A DNA stretch of 64,000 bases, from positions 1-64,000 of the forward strand of contig NZ_RQFO01000014.1 of the NCBI RefSeq assembly GCF_004770045.1, given 5' to 3'. The DNA comes from Leptospira montravelensis (GTDB lineage: Bacteria; Spirochaetota; Leptospiria; Leptospirales; Leptospiraceae). This document shows positions 1 through 6,871 of this stretch, in pieces (the first letter of the stretch is position 1; every line of letters starts with the position of its first letter). The translations under genes and the position numbers were made by a program. The notes under the pieces are model-generated. The model saw nothing but the letters and a program-made list of their open reading frames with translations, made no database searches and had not been told where the DNA came from.

Positions 1-77
1 CGCAAGCCTCGTTCCAGTCCCTAACGTCCCGTTGGGACTCAGGGCCAGCCTACGTCGGTTAGTCTAGTTCGTTATCT
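1..77 (+). repeat. Left-truncated attC-like site
   Basis: This is the distal half of the array repeat. It carries the cgcaag arm, the gtccctaacgtcccgttggg hairpin, the cagcctacgt arm, the L' box cggttagtc and the R' box GTTATCT at 71-77, with the expected crossover after G71. The left half lies outside the window, so the array continues to the left. Confidence 0.85.
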
Positions 78-136
78 GCCATTTTTCAAATCAAATTCAC
101 TCTATAAAAATTTTGAATAACTTGGACACTTAGAAA

Positions 137-1069
137 ATGAATTCAAATAAACATAGCCTAGAAAACATAGAAGCTGAATTAAAAAAATATGACACTGAAC
201 ATAACTATTCATCATATTCAGCTAACGATAAAGAATTAGAAAGACAATTTTTAACCGATACTATTAAAACAGACATAAAATCCACTCTGGGAATTGATAT
301 TTACCAGTATTCTCAATTTCCTGAACCGAATCAAAATTTTATCCCTGTCATATTCAAATTATTAATCGATGTGACTAATCTAAATATAGCAAAATATGAT
401 TTCATACTATTTCAAAAATATATTAAAAATTCTAAACTGGAAATCGACTTTATTGATTCAGGTGACGGAGGATTTTTCATATTTGAAAATCCATTACTGT
501 CTTTAGCCTACGCAATCCATTTTCAAGAAGTCTTAACCAATTATAATACATATCATCTATACAGAAGACTTCGGATTAGCATTGGAGAAATTTCTTTAAG
601 GTATTCGATAACATACGATTCTATTTTTCAATTAGATGATAATTTCTATGGTGCTTCGATTATAAACAATGCTCGAATCTTATCAAAAGATAAACTAAAC
701 CGATGCCTTAGCGACCAAAATACACACGACTGGTTTTTGAAATATTTTAACAGTATTGAACAACTCTCCAATATTACTGATAGAGACCTAAAAAGAGTTG
801 AACCATTTAAAGATTATGACTTTAAAAATATCTCCAAAATAAAATTTTCCGCTTTATCAAAAAATGCAAATGGTGCAGTTCAATCCTTTGGTATTAAAAA
901 TATCTATTCTCAAAAGATAGGTTTAATAAAATCAAAGAATCAATATTTTTCTATTTATAACTTACAAATTACCTTTATTTACGGTATATTCAATGAAGAG
1001 GGCACTGAATATCAAAATATAACATCAACCCTAGGAAATTTAAATACATCAGGTTTAAATGTTGAATAA
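137..1069 (+). CDS. Cassette 1: cyclase-homology-like protein (unknown role)
   Basis: The 310-residue product is not a close match to anything I recognise, but residues ~50-190 follow the order of a class III nucleotide-cyclase domain. There is a GIDIYQYS strand with Asp54, an IDSGDGGFFIF hairpin with Asp110 followed by a helix (SLAYAIHFQE), then LRISIGEISLR, and finally YGASIINNARI, which resembles the YG..vN.AaRI block. The two aspartates would be the metal ligands. The usual catalytic Asn of the last block is not in the standard register, so activity is doubtful. The C-terminal ~120 residues are unassigned. No signal peptide or membrane segment is visible and there is no strong SD. It is the only gene of a cassette running from 72 to about 1248. 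A regulatory or defence role is speculation. Confidence 0.5.
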   Translation: MNSNKHSLENIEAELKKYDTEHNYSSYSANDKELERQFLTDTIKTDIKSTLGIDIYQYSQFPEPNQNFIPVIFKLLIDVTNLNIAKYDFILFQKYIKNSKLEIDFIDSGDGGFFIFENPLLSLAYAIHFQEVLTNYNTYHLYRRLRISIGEISLRYSITYDSIFQLDDNFYGASIINNARILSKDKLNRCLSDQNTHDWFLKYFNSIEQLSNITDRDLKRVEPFKDYDFKNISKIKFSALSKNANGAVQSFGIKNIYSQKIGLIKSKNQYFSIYNLQITFIYGIFNEEGTEYQNITSTLGNLNTSGLNVE

Positions 1070-1090
1070 ATTAAAGTCATAAAAAACGGC

Positions 1091-1254
1091 AGATAACAGC
1101 GCCTTAACGCTTCACTTCGGCACTTACGGCCTCGTTCGGTCTGCGACACATAGGCTTCTGGCACTCCCCTTGCCTGCGCAAGTGTCGTGGCCAGTCCCTA
1201 ACGTCCCGTCGGGACTCAGGGTCAGCCTACGTCGTTAAGGCTAGTTCGTTATGC
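1091..1254 (+). repeat. attC-like site 1
   Basis: The 164-bp site runs from R'' AGATAAC (1091-1097) to R' GTTATGC (1248-1254). L'' gccttaacg (1101-1109) is perfectly complementary to L' cgttaaggc (1233-1241). In between lie the shared arms (acataggcttctggc with cagcctacgt), a cgcaag hairpin and a gtccc...gggac hairpin. R'' is unusual because it matches the start of its own cassette (GTTATCT at 71) rather than the GCATAAC of its neighbours. Confidence 0.9.
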
Positions 1255-1302
1255 GTAATGGCTAAAATTAATTAGAATAAGTCAAAGACAAAATTTAATC
1301 GA

Positions 1303-1818
1303 ATGTCCAACAAGACCGATCCCGAAATAATAGAATTATCTCAATTTCTGAATGAATTCAATAAAGAAAGCGATCGAGGAGCAGTTCTTGTTTCTACTTC
1401 ATTAATTGATGAATGGTTAATGAAAATGTTATTTAGTTATTTTGCAGATGTTAAATCATCTAAAGATTTAATTGAAAGATTTAATGCACCATTAGGTACA
1501 TTTTCATCAAAAATAAAAATAGCCTACTCTCTAGGTTTACTTCAGGAAAATGAATATAATGAAATCAACATAATAAGAAAAATTCGCAATGAATTTGGCC
1601 ACTCATGGAAAGACATAGATTTTAAAAATAGTACAATTATTCAATTCTGTAATATGCTTCCTTGGCTAGGACCCAAGGAACTAGAAAAAGAATCTAATGC
1701 TAGAGAAAGATTTAATTTTACCGTTGTAATTTTACTAACTGATCTCATGTGGCGTGACCGTTTAATAAAAAAAGAAAAATGTAAAATAAGAACCTGGCCT
1801 AACAAATCAAGAAATTGA
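1303..1818 (+). CDS. Cassette 2, gene 1: MltR/YggD-family protein
   Basis: The 171-residue protein resembles the MltR (mannitol operon repressor)/YggD family. It has an N-terminal FNKESDRGAVLVSTSLIDEW helix, a FNAPLGTFSSKIKIAYSLGL block and an IRKIRNEFGH segment, which are the diagnostic stretches of that family. These proteins are all-helical and lack a classical DNA-binding domain. MltR is known as a repressor of mtl genes, but most homologues are uncharacterised, and no mannitol genes are nearby. The gene is the first of two in a cassette spanning about 1249-2365. The start ATG is 49 bases past the crossover and lacks a clear SD. A carbohydrate role should not be assumed; the cassette setting suggests a mobile accessory gene. 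Confidence 0.65.
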   Translation: MSNKTDPEIIELSQFLNEFNKESDRGAVLVSTSLIDEWLMKMLFSYFADVKSSKDLIERFNAPLGTFSSKIKIAYSLGLLQENEYNEINIIRKIRNEFGHSWKDIDFKNSTIIQFCNMLPWLGPKELEKESNARERFNFTVVILLTDLMWRDRLIKKEKCKIRTWPNKSRN

Positions 1819-1913
1819 TAAGAGAATCAAATTTTTTAGCGTAATTTCTTGTCTTTCGATTCATTTACCTGAAAATACTACTTAACTTTTTAAAAAGAGA
1901 CACCAAAAATATA

Positions 1914-1942
1914 TTGACAACTATACATCCGTATTGTATATT
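1914..1942 (+). promoter_or_regulatory. Sigma70-type promoter of the DUF2188 gene
   Basis: TTGACA (1914-1919) and TATATT (1937-1942) are separated by exactly 17 bases. The -35 box is a perfect consensus match. An SD (ggag, 1962-1965) and the ATG at 1973 follow. The second gene of this cassette therefore has its own promoter, in the 154-base gap after the MltR-like gene. Confidence 0.75.
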
Positions 1943-1972
1943 TAGGGACATAATCCTTCTTGGAGATTCACT

Positions 1973-2200
1973 ATGTCTAAAAAAACACATCACGTTGTCC
2001 CTGCACAAAACGGTGGTTGGAATATAAAAAAAGGTGGTGGAGAAAGAGCCATCTTACATACCCAAACGAAAAAAGAAGCAATCGATAAAGGAAGAGAAAT
2101 TAGTAAAAACCAACATTCTGAGTTTTATATTCACAACTTGAATGGTCAAATTTCTCAAAAAGATAGTCATGGAAATGATAAATATCCTCCTAAGGGCTAA
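1973..2200 (+). CDS. Cassette 2, gene 2: DUF2188 protein
   Basis: The 75-residue protein has the DUF2188 layout. An N-terminal HHVVPAQNGGWNIKKGGGERA strand pair is followed by a helix with TKKEAIDKGREISKNQ and a strand FYIHNLNGQI ending in a short charged tail (KDSHGNDKYPPKG). DUF2188 proteins are small, stand-alone and of unknown function. The start is fixed by the SD ggag at 1962-1965, eight bases upstream, and by a strong promoter. The stop lies 42 bases before attC site 2. It shares its cassette with an MltR-like gene, but its separate promoter suggests independent expression. Confidence 0.75.
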   Translation: MSKKTHHVVPAQNGGWNIKKGGGERAILHTQTKKEAIDKGREISKNQHSEFYIHNLNGQISQKDSHGNDKYPPKG

Positions 2201-2241
2201 AAATTCAAATAAAAGCTATATTATCATACCTTAGCCACTAC

Positions 2242-2371
2242 GCATAACAGCGGGGAAACGCTGCGCTTCGGCACTTACGGCCTCGCTTGGGCTACGCAAG
2301 CTACATGCCAGTCCCTAACGTCCCGTTGGGACTCAGGGTCAGGGAACGTCGTCTCCCCTAGTTCGTTATAC
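2242..2371 (+). repeat. attC-like site 2 (short, 130 bp)
   Basis: R'' is GCATAAC (2242-2248) and R' is GTTATAC (2365-2371). It lacks ~35 bases of the internal arms found in other copies: the gcgacacataggcttctggcac segment is absent and replaced by a direct join to the acgcaagctacatgcc arm. L'' (cggggaaacg) pairs with L' (cgtctcccc) with one mismatch, so the box sequences differ from neighbours but the stem is retained. Confidence 0.85.
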
Positions 2372-2411
2372 GCTATGGTGCAAAATTTCTTTAACAAAAA
2401 GGAAAATTAAT

Positions 2412-3158
2412 TTGGATAAAAACGCAAAAACTTTCAATCTTGAATCAGAAAAATATTTTTTAAACCGCCCTCGGTATCCATTAGAATTATACAGTTTCAT
2501 AAACAAGCACTGCAATGGTAATAAACTTGCTTGGGATTGCGCTTGCGGAAATGGACAAGTTGCCATTGATTTAGCTTCATATTTTGAAAAAATTGAAGCT
2601 TCCGATATAAATGAAAATCAAATTATAAACTCTTTCAAACACGAAAAAATTAACTACTCTATTCAGAATTCTGAGAATACTTATTTCCCGAATAATTACT
2701 TCGACCTCATTTGTGCTGCTCAATGTCTTCATTGGTTTAATTTTCAAATCTACTTTAATGAGGTCAAAAGAACACTTAAAAAGAATGGGCTATTTGTTAC
2801 TTGGGGATATAGTTTCTTTAAAATAGATAATAATATTGACAACATAATTGATTCAGCTCTTTTTAAAATCATTGATCCTTTTTGGTCCGATAAAAATAGA
2901 ATTTTACATAAACAATACTCTGGCATTGAATTTCCATTTACAAAAATTAATATTCCGGAAGTCGAAATGTCTTTATCTTGGGACTTAAATCAATTACTTT
3001 CATATTTACAAACTTGGTCAGCCGTAAAACTATATATAGATAAATATTCTGATCATTTGTTAGAAAATTTAAGACAACTTTTATCCGGACATTGGCCTGA
3101 AAATAGTAAGAAAAAAATTAAAATGGACTTCTTTTGTTATTTCGGGTATAACGAATAA
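2412..3158 (+). CDS. Cassette 3: class I SAM-dependent methyltransferase
   Basis: The 248-residue protein is a type 11 (class I Rossmann) methyltransferase. Motif I is LAWDCACGNGQVA at residues 39-51, the motif II acidic loop is ASDINENQI, and the motif IV region is YFDLICAAQCLHWF, where the HWF is typical of the trans-aconitate/ubiquinone-methyltransferase-like group. A post-IV LKKNGLFVTWGY strand follows. The substrate cannot be told. The start is a TTG at 2412 preceded by aaaaggaaaa; no better ATG keeps motif I intact. It is the sole gene of its cassette (2366 to about 3328) and ends 13 bases before the attC R'' box. Confidence 0.8.
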   Translation: MDKNAKTFNLESEKYFLNRPRYPLELYSFINKHCNGNKLAWDCACGNGQVAIDLASYFEKIEASDINENQIINSFKHEKINYSIQNSENTYFPNNYFDLICAAQCLHWFNFQIYFNEVKRTLKKNGLFVTWGYSFFKIDNNIDNIIDSALFKIIDPFWSDKNRILHKQYSGIEFPFTKINIPEVEMSLSWDLNQLLSYLQTWSAVKLYIDKYSDHLLENLRQLLSGHWPENSKKKIKMDFFCYFGYNE

Positions 3159-3171
3159 AATGCACCACAGC

Positions 3172-3334
3172 GTATAACTACCGCTAACCACTTCGCTTCG
3201 GCACTTCCGGCCTCGCTCGGCCTGCGGCACATAGGCTTCTGGCACTCCTCTTGCTTGCGCAAGCGTCGTTCCAGTCCCTAACGTCCCTCCGGGACTCAGG
3301 GCCAGCCTACGTCGGTTAGCTGAGTTCGTTATGC
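3172..3334 (+). repeat. attC-like site 3
   Basis: R'' is GTATAAC (3172-3178) and R' is GTTATGC (3328-3334). L'' gctaacc pairs with L' ggttagc, a covarying variant of the gactaaccg/cggttagtc pair used elsewhere. The internal arms match the consensus (tctggcactcctcttgcttgcgcaagcgtcg, then the gtcccta/gggactc hairpin). Confidence 0.9.
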
Positions 3335-3353
3335 GAACATTGCGGGGAAGAAT

Positions 3354-3376
3354 CGCCACATCCGTGTGGCGTTTTT
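3354..3376 (+). terminator. Rho-independent terminator at the cassette 4 start
   Basis: A perfect 7-bp stem cgccaca/tgtggcg with loop tccg is followed by five T. It sits between the attC site and the promoter of the toxin-antitoxin pair, so it would stop transcription coming from upstream cassettes. Confidence 0.75.
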
Positions 3377-3400
3377 AAGAAATCCTTTAAAATTATCGAT

Positions 3401-3429
3401 TTGACAAATATACAAATTTTGTATATCTT
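3401..3429 (+). promoter_or_regulatory. Promoter with overlapping palindromic operator of the CopG/PIN module
   Basis: The -35 is TTGACA at 3401-3406. The -10 lies within tatatctt at 3422-3429, where the exact hexamer is ambiguous. A perfect 9-bp inverted repeat, atatacaaa-t-tttgtatat (3408-3426), fills the spacer. This is the expected place for autorepression by the ribbon-helix-helix antitoxin. Confidence 0.7.
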
Positions 3430-3437
3430 GGAGAATT

Positions 3438-3683
3438 ATGAATCAGACTGTAAATATCTCTTTCGAAAAAACTCTCTTAAAAGAAATCGATAAAATTGCA
3501 AAAAGAGAGCATAGATCCAGATCTGAACTGATTCGTGAGGCAGCAAGGACTTACATTGAGAAAAAATCTAAGTGGCAAGCTATCTTCGATTTCGGCACTA
3601 AATCTGTTGAAAAATCAAATATTACAGAAGCTGACATTTTTGGAGAAATTAAAGCTGTTAGAAGAAATAGAAAAGTTTCTTAA
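3438..3683 (+). CDS. Cassette 4: ribbon-helix-helix (CopG/Arc) antitoxin
   Basis: The 81-residue protein has an N-terminal RHH domain. The strand QTVNISFEKTLL is followed by helix LLKEIDKIAKREHRSRSELIREAARTYIEKK, with the conserved RSRSELIREA turn. The charged C-terminus (residues 45-81) would wrap the toxin. The SD ggag (3430-3433) fixes the ATG. Its stop shares one base with the ATG of the downstream PIN-domain gene (TAATG), so the two are translationally coupled. It probably binds the 9+1+9 palindrome in its own promoter. Assignment as a type II antitoxin is by family and layout. Confidence 0.85.
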   Translation: MNQTVNISFEKTLLKEIDKIAKREHRSRSELIREAARTYIEKKSKWQAIFDFGTKSVEKSNITEADIFGEIKAVRRNRKVS

Positions 3684-4099
3684 TGCTTAAAGTTCTCCTA
3701 GATACAAACATTTACATTTCTGCGATTCTATTTAATGGAAAACCTAAGCTTGTTTTACAAGATTTAATAGACGAGGTTTTTGTTGGATATATTTCAAATG
3801 AAATTCTCAATGAAATTGAAGAAACTTTAGCGAAACCTAAGTTTAAACTTCCAAATGACTTTATTCAGTTCACAATTGAAGAAATCAGAGGCTCTACAAC
3901 TATTACTAAAAATAAACCTCTAAAGGATTATTTAAATCTAAGAGATAGAGATGATTTTCACATTCTTGAAACTGCTTTTTCTGCAAATATAGATTTCATA
4001 ATTACTGGTGATAAAGACTTACTTACTCTTGAAAAAATCAAAGGTTTAAAAATAATTACACCTGATGAATACTTAAGAATAAAAGACGAACTTAGATAA
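3683..4099 (+). CDS. Cassette 4: PIN-domain toxin (COG1569-type)
   Basis: The 138-residue PIN-domain protein belongs to the COG1569 group of putative toxins. The catalytic acidic residues are visible: Asp7 in VLLDTNIYISAIL, the LRDRDDFHILE block (Asp90/Asp91) and ITGDKDLL (Asp110, Asp112). PIN toxins are Mg-dependent RNases that cut tRNA, rRNA or mRNA; the target here is unknown. It overlaps the antitoxin stop by one base. Seven bases after its stop lies a hairpin (gcgaca-tccg-tgtcgc) with the same loop as the terminator at the front of the cassette. Confidence 0.85.
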   Translation: MLKVLLDTNIYISAILFNGKPKLVLQDLIDEVFVGYISNEILNEIEETLAKPKFKLPNDFIQFTIEEIRGSTTITKNKPLKDYLNLRDRDDFHILETAFSANIDFIITGDKDLLTLEKIKGLKIITPDEYLRIKDELR

Positions 4100-4103
4100 G
4101 ATT

Positions 4104-4119
4104 GCGACATCCGTGTCGC
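4104..4119 (+). other. Hairpin without T-run after the PIN gene
   Basis: A perfect 6-bp stem gcgaca/tgtcgc with loop tccg is present. It shares the loop and flanking acatccgtgt core with the terminator at 3354-3371 but has no following T-run, so it may protect the mRNA 3' end or be a relic of a duplicated terminator. Confidence 0.5.
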
Positions 4120-4132
4120 TCCCCGCAACGTC

Positions 4133-4295
4133 GCATAACAGCGACTAACCGCTTCGCTTCGGGACTTACGCCCTCGCTCGGTCTGCGACACATAGGCTTC
4201 TGGCACTCCTCTTGCTTACGCAAGCCTCGTTCCAGTCCCTAACGTCCCGTTGGGACTCAGGGCCAGCCTACGTCGGTTAGTCTAGTTCGTTATAC
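4133..4295 (+). repeat. attC-like site 4
   Basis: R'' is GCATAAC (4133-4139) and R' is GTTATAC (4289-4295). L'' gactaaccg pairs perfectly with L' cggttagtc. The site is 163 bp and the internal arms are canonical for this array. Confidence 0.9.
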
Positions 4296-4334
4296 GACAT
4301 CACCAAGAATTTTATCCAAAGAACAAAATAACTA

Positions 4335-4363
4335 TTGACAATAGTATCGCAATACGTTAGTAT
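4335..4363 (+). promoter_or_regulatory. Promoter/operator of higBA copy 1
   Basis: TTGACA (4335-4340), a 17-base spacer and TAGTAT (4358-4363) form the promoter. The spacer contains an inverted repeat GTAT-cgca-ATAC (4344-4355), and AGTAT recurs at the -10. The GTG start codon at 4370 falls where transcription should begin, so the mRNA is probably leaderless. The same layout occurs at 10493-10528. Confidence 0.7.
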
Positions 4364-4369
4364 CTGATT

Positions 4370-4651
4370 GTGATTATAGGTTTTGCCGACAAAAAAACTG
4401 AAAAAGTTTGGAAAGGTGAGTTTTCTAAAGATTTACCAAATGAAGTTCAGAACCAAGGCAGAAAAAAACTTAGGATGATTAATAATGCTCAAAATATTGA
4501 AGACTTAAAAGTTCCTCCAGGAAATAAGTTAGAGATTCTAAAAGGTAACAGAAAAGGCCAGTATAGTATACGAATTAATGATCAATGGCGTATCTGTTTT
4601 TATTGGGACGGAAATAACGCTTCTTTAGTAGAAATTGTTGATTACCATTGA
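4370..4651 (+). CDS. higB: Cassette 5: HigB-type toxin (RelE/ParE superfamily)
   Basis: The 93-residue protein matches the HigB-1 family. It begins MIIGFADKKTEKVWKGE, where the family has MI.SF..K....., then has a helical LPNEVQNQGRKKLRMINNAQ block, LKVPPGNKLEILKG and a C-terminal QWRICFYWDG..ASLVEIVDYH sheet with the conserved Arg. HigB toxins are ribosome-dependent mRNA interferases. The toxin precedes the antitoxin, as is normal for higBA. It starts with GTG six bases after the -10 hexamer, with no SD, implying leaderless translation of the toxin. A second related copy lies at 10528. Confidence 0.9.
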   Translation: MIIGFADKKTEKVWKGEFSKDLPNEVQNQGRKKLRMINNAQNIEDLKVPPGNKLEILKGNRKGQYSIRINDQWRICFYWDGNNASLVEIVDYH

Positions 4652-4663
4652 TAAGGAGATTTT

Positions 4664-4969
4664 ATGAAACGTTTAGCAAACATACATCCTGGACAAATTC
4701 TATCGGAAGAGTTTCTTACTCCATTGAATATAACTGCCTATCGCCTTGCTAAGGAAACTGGTATTCCACAAACAAGAATCAGTCAAATTCTACTTTATAA
4801 AAGATCAATTTCTGCTGATACGGCAATACGCTTATCAAAATTTTTTGGAACTACTCCACAATTCTGGCTTGGTTTACAAAATGATTATGATCTGGAAGAA
4901 GAAATGTTGAAAAAACAAAAAGAATTTAACGGAATTCACAATTACAAAGATCTAGCAAAAGCTTCTTAA
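4664..4969 (+). CDS. higA: Cassette 5: HigA-type antitoxin (XRE family)
   Basis: The 101-residue protein has the HigA signature. IHPGQILSEEFLTPLNITAYRLAKETGIPQTRISQIL contains the helix-turn-helix, followed by ISADTAIRLSKFFGTTPQFWLGLQNDYDLE. It would neutralise HigB and repress the operon through the GTAT-N4-ATAC operator. It has a strong SD (aaggag) seven bases before its ATG, in contrast to the leaderless toxin, which would favour antitoxin excess. It lies 12 bases after higB and ends 25 bases before the attC R'' box. Confidence 0.92.
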   Translation: MKRLANIHPGQILSEEFLTPLNITAYRLAKETGIPQTRISQILLYKRSISADTAIRLSKFFGTTPQFWLGLQNDYDLEEEMLKKQKEFNGIHNYKDLAKAS

Positions 4970-4994
4970 TTCTATTTAGTACCTCGGTGACGTC

Positions 4995-5159
4995 GTATAA
5001 CAGCACCTTAACGCTTCGCTTCGGCACTTGCGGCCTCGCTCGGTCTGCGACACATAGGCTTCTGGCACTCCCCTTGCCTACGCAAGTGTCGTGGCCAGTC
5101 CCTAACGTCCCGTTCGGGACTCAGGGTCAGCCTACGTCGTTAAGGCTAGTTCGTTATGC
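4995..5159 (+). repeat. attC-like site 5
   Basis: R'' is GTATAAC (4995-5001) and R' is GTTATGC (5153-5159). L'' accttaacg pairs with L' cgttaaggc except for one A/C, which would be a G.T wobble on the bottom strand. The site is 165 bp. Confidence 0.9.
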
Positions 5160-5344
5160 GACAAGTGGTAAAATATTATTCATTACTAATTAAAATAAAT
5201 TCTACGTAATTACTTGATAGGTAAAATAAATCCACTTTTTAATAGAATGAAAAAACAAATTCTCTGATATATTCATAAAGATTTACACGGACTATTCATA
5301 AACTCAACTTTGAAATAATCTTAATCCATTCGTTTCAATTAAGT

Positions 5345-5704
5345 ATGAAACTTATCAAACCTCTCAAATTTAAATCGAACTATCGAAAAATAATAAAAAA
5401 ATACTTCATTACAATATTATTTGCATTCCTATTATTAGGTTTCAGCTTTTTAGCAGTAAATTTTGCCTTTGCTTATTGTAAGAGTGAAATATTGTATGGA
5501 AACCAAACAAAGCAATACGGTCATATGCTGCTTACTATATTTTTAGCATTCTCTTACTTACCTATTCTACTACTATGGATTTATAAACGAACCCATGATT
5601 TAATCAATTTCAAAATAATCCTTACAGTTGTATCTATTGGCATCTTAAATCCATATACATTATTCATATTTATTGGATGCCATTTTTACAGAGAATGTTT
5701 GTAG
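5345..5704 (+). CDS. Cassette 6: small membrane protein, unknown
   Basis: I do not recognise this 119-residue protein. It has a basic N-terminus (KSNYRKIIKKY) and three likely membrane segments, at about residues 20-44 (FITILFAFLLLGFSFLAVNFAFAY), 62-82 (LLTIFLAFSYLPILLLWIY) and 91-113 (IILTVVSIGILNPYTLFIFIG). Two Cys flank the last segment's end. The gene lies 185 bases after the crossover point, a long leader for this array, with no clear promoter or SD. Its cassette has the weakest match between start and end (four extra mismatches), suggesting an old or decaying cassette. Confidence 0.6.
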   Translation: MKLIKPLKFKSNYRKIIKKYFITILFAFLLLGFSFLAVNFAFAYCKSEILYGNQTKQYGHMLLTIFLAFSYLPILLLWIYKRTHDLINFKIILTVVSIGILNPYTLFIFIGCHFYRECL

Positions 5705-5796
5705 TCGACCTGACTATACTCTTTCTTAATTTACCATTTCTGAGATATAATCATATTTAATTGAAAAAGAATTAATCTTAATAAATACCACACTGC

Positions 5797-5961
5797 GAAT
5801 AACAGCGACTAACCGCTTCACTTCGGGACTTGCGCCCTCGTTCGGTCTACGACACATAGGCTTTTGTCACTCCTCTTGCTTACGCAAGCGTCGTGCCAAT
5901 CCCTAACGTCCCGCTCCGGGACTCAGGGCCAGCCTACGTCGGTTAGTCTAGTTCGTTATGC
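5797..5961 (+). repeat. attC-like site 6
   Basis: R'' is GAATAAC (5797-5803), a deviation from GCATAAC, and R' is GTTATGC (5955-5961). L'' gactaaccg pairs perfectly with L' cggttagtc. The site is 165 bp. One internal arm reads tcgtgccaatccctaac instead of the usual ccagtccctaac. Confidence 0.88.
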
Positions 5962-6055
5962 GTAATGACCTAAATGTATGCCTCAGGACAAGGGTAACAC
6001 CAATATAAAGGAAAAAATTTCCTTAACTTTTACTAATGTGACAGAAAAACAGGAG

Positions 6056-6083
6056 TTGACTAATGCATATAAAATAGTAAAAT
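6056..6083 (+). promoter_or_regulatory. Promoter of the vapBC-like module
   Basis: TTGACT (6056-6061), a 16-base spacer and TAAAAT (6078-6083) form the promoter. Two ATGCAT palindromes (6063-6068 and 6085-6090) flank the spacer and are likely VapB operator half-sites. The ATG at 6094 lies only ~4 bases past the expected transcription start. Confidence 0.55.
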
Positions 6084-6093
6084 TATGCATATA

Positions 6094-6285
6094 ATGAGAA
6101 CAACAATAGATATACCAGAAGAGTTAGTTTTAGAAGCAATGAAACTTACACACATCAAAACTAAAACAGATGTAATCAAAGAAGGTTTGAATACATTAAT
6201 TAGAAAAGAAAAGTTGAAAAACCTAAAAAATTTCAAAGGAACGATCGATCTTGACATAAACCTTAATGATTTAAGAAAAAGATGA
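6094..6285 (+). CDS. vapB: Cassette 7: VapB-type antitoxin
   Basis: The 63-residue protein begins MRTTIDIPEELVLEAMKLT, the standard VapB (type II, Arc/MetJ-like) opening, followed by HIKTKTDVIKEGLNTLIRKEKL and a short acidic C-terminus (DLDINLNDLRKR) for toxin binding. I start at 6094 rather than the in-frame ATG at 6085, because the family starts at MRTT and the promoter's predicted transcription start falls at about 6090. Its stop overlaps the toxin's start (ATGA), giving translational coupling. Confidence 0.88.
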   Translation: MRTTIDIPEELVLEAMKLTHIKTKTDVIKEGLNTLIRKEKLKNLKNFKGTIDLDINLNDLRKR

Positions 6286-6671
6286 ATCAGGTTTTATTAG
6301 ATTCTTCTGTTTGGATCGAATATTTTAGAGATTCTAATTCTAAAGTCTCTTACGAGGTTGATAAACTGATCGATATTGGAAACATTTTTACAAATGATTT
6401 AATTTTGACTGAAATAATTCCATTTCTTAAAATCAAAAAACAAAATCAATTAATTCAAATTCTGGATTCTATTGAAAGTTTTGAAATGAATATAGATTGG
6501 AAGCAAATAATCGAATTTCAGACCACAAACCTTAAAAATGGAATCAATAAAATTGGCATTCCAGATTTACTGATTCTTCAAAATACAATTCAAAATCATT
6601 GCTCCCTATTCACTTTAGATAAACATTTCAAACTAATGAGCAAAGTCCATAAGCTTGATCTTTATAATTAG
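6282..6671 (+). CDS. vapC: Cassette 7: VapC-type PIN toxin
   Basis: The 129-residue VapC ribonuclease has all four acidic positions visible: Asp7 (VLLDSSVWIEYFR), Glu44 (LILTEIIPFL), Asp95 (IGIPDLLIL) and Asp113 (LFTLDKHFKLM). VapC toxins typically cut initiator tRNA or the sarcin-ricin loop; which one here is unknown. The gene overlaps vapB by four bases (ATGA) and ends nine bases before the attC R'' box, a very compact cassette. Confidence 0.92.
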   Translation: MNQVLLDSSVWIEYFRDSNSKVSYEVDKLIDIGNIFTNDLILTEIIPFLKIKKQNQLIQILDSIESFEMNIDWKQIIEFQTTNLKNGINKIGIPDLLILQNTIQNHCSLFTLDKHFKLMSKVHKLDLYN

Positions 6672-6679
6672 GTCACTAC

Positions 6680-6843
6680 GCATAACAGCAACTAACCGCT
6701 TCGCTTCGGGACTTGCGCCTTCGCTCGGTCTACGACACATAGGCTTCTGGCACTCCTCTTGCTAGCGCAAGCGTCGTTCCAGTCCCTAACGTCCCGTTCG
6801 GGACTCAGGGCCAGCCTACGTCGGTTAGTCTAGTTCGTTATGC
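6680..6843 (+). repeat. attC-like site 7
   Basis: R'' is GCATAAC (6680-6686) and R' is GTTATGC (6837-6843). L'' aactaaccg pairs with L' cggttagtc apart from one A/C, again a bottom-strand G.T. The hairpin tgctagcgcaagcg is a variant of the usual gcttacgcaag arm. Confidence 0.9.
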
Positions 6844-6871
6844 GTAATCGTATAATTAGAAATCAGAAAAA

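Noticed and set aside
4987..5193. Frames of 60-70 codons inside the repeats (also 8011-8193, 10124-10309 and - strand 3081-3359)
   Set aside because: They lie wholly or mostly in attC-like DNA, recur because the repeat recurs, and have no SD. They are by-products of the structured sequence.
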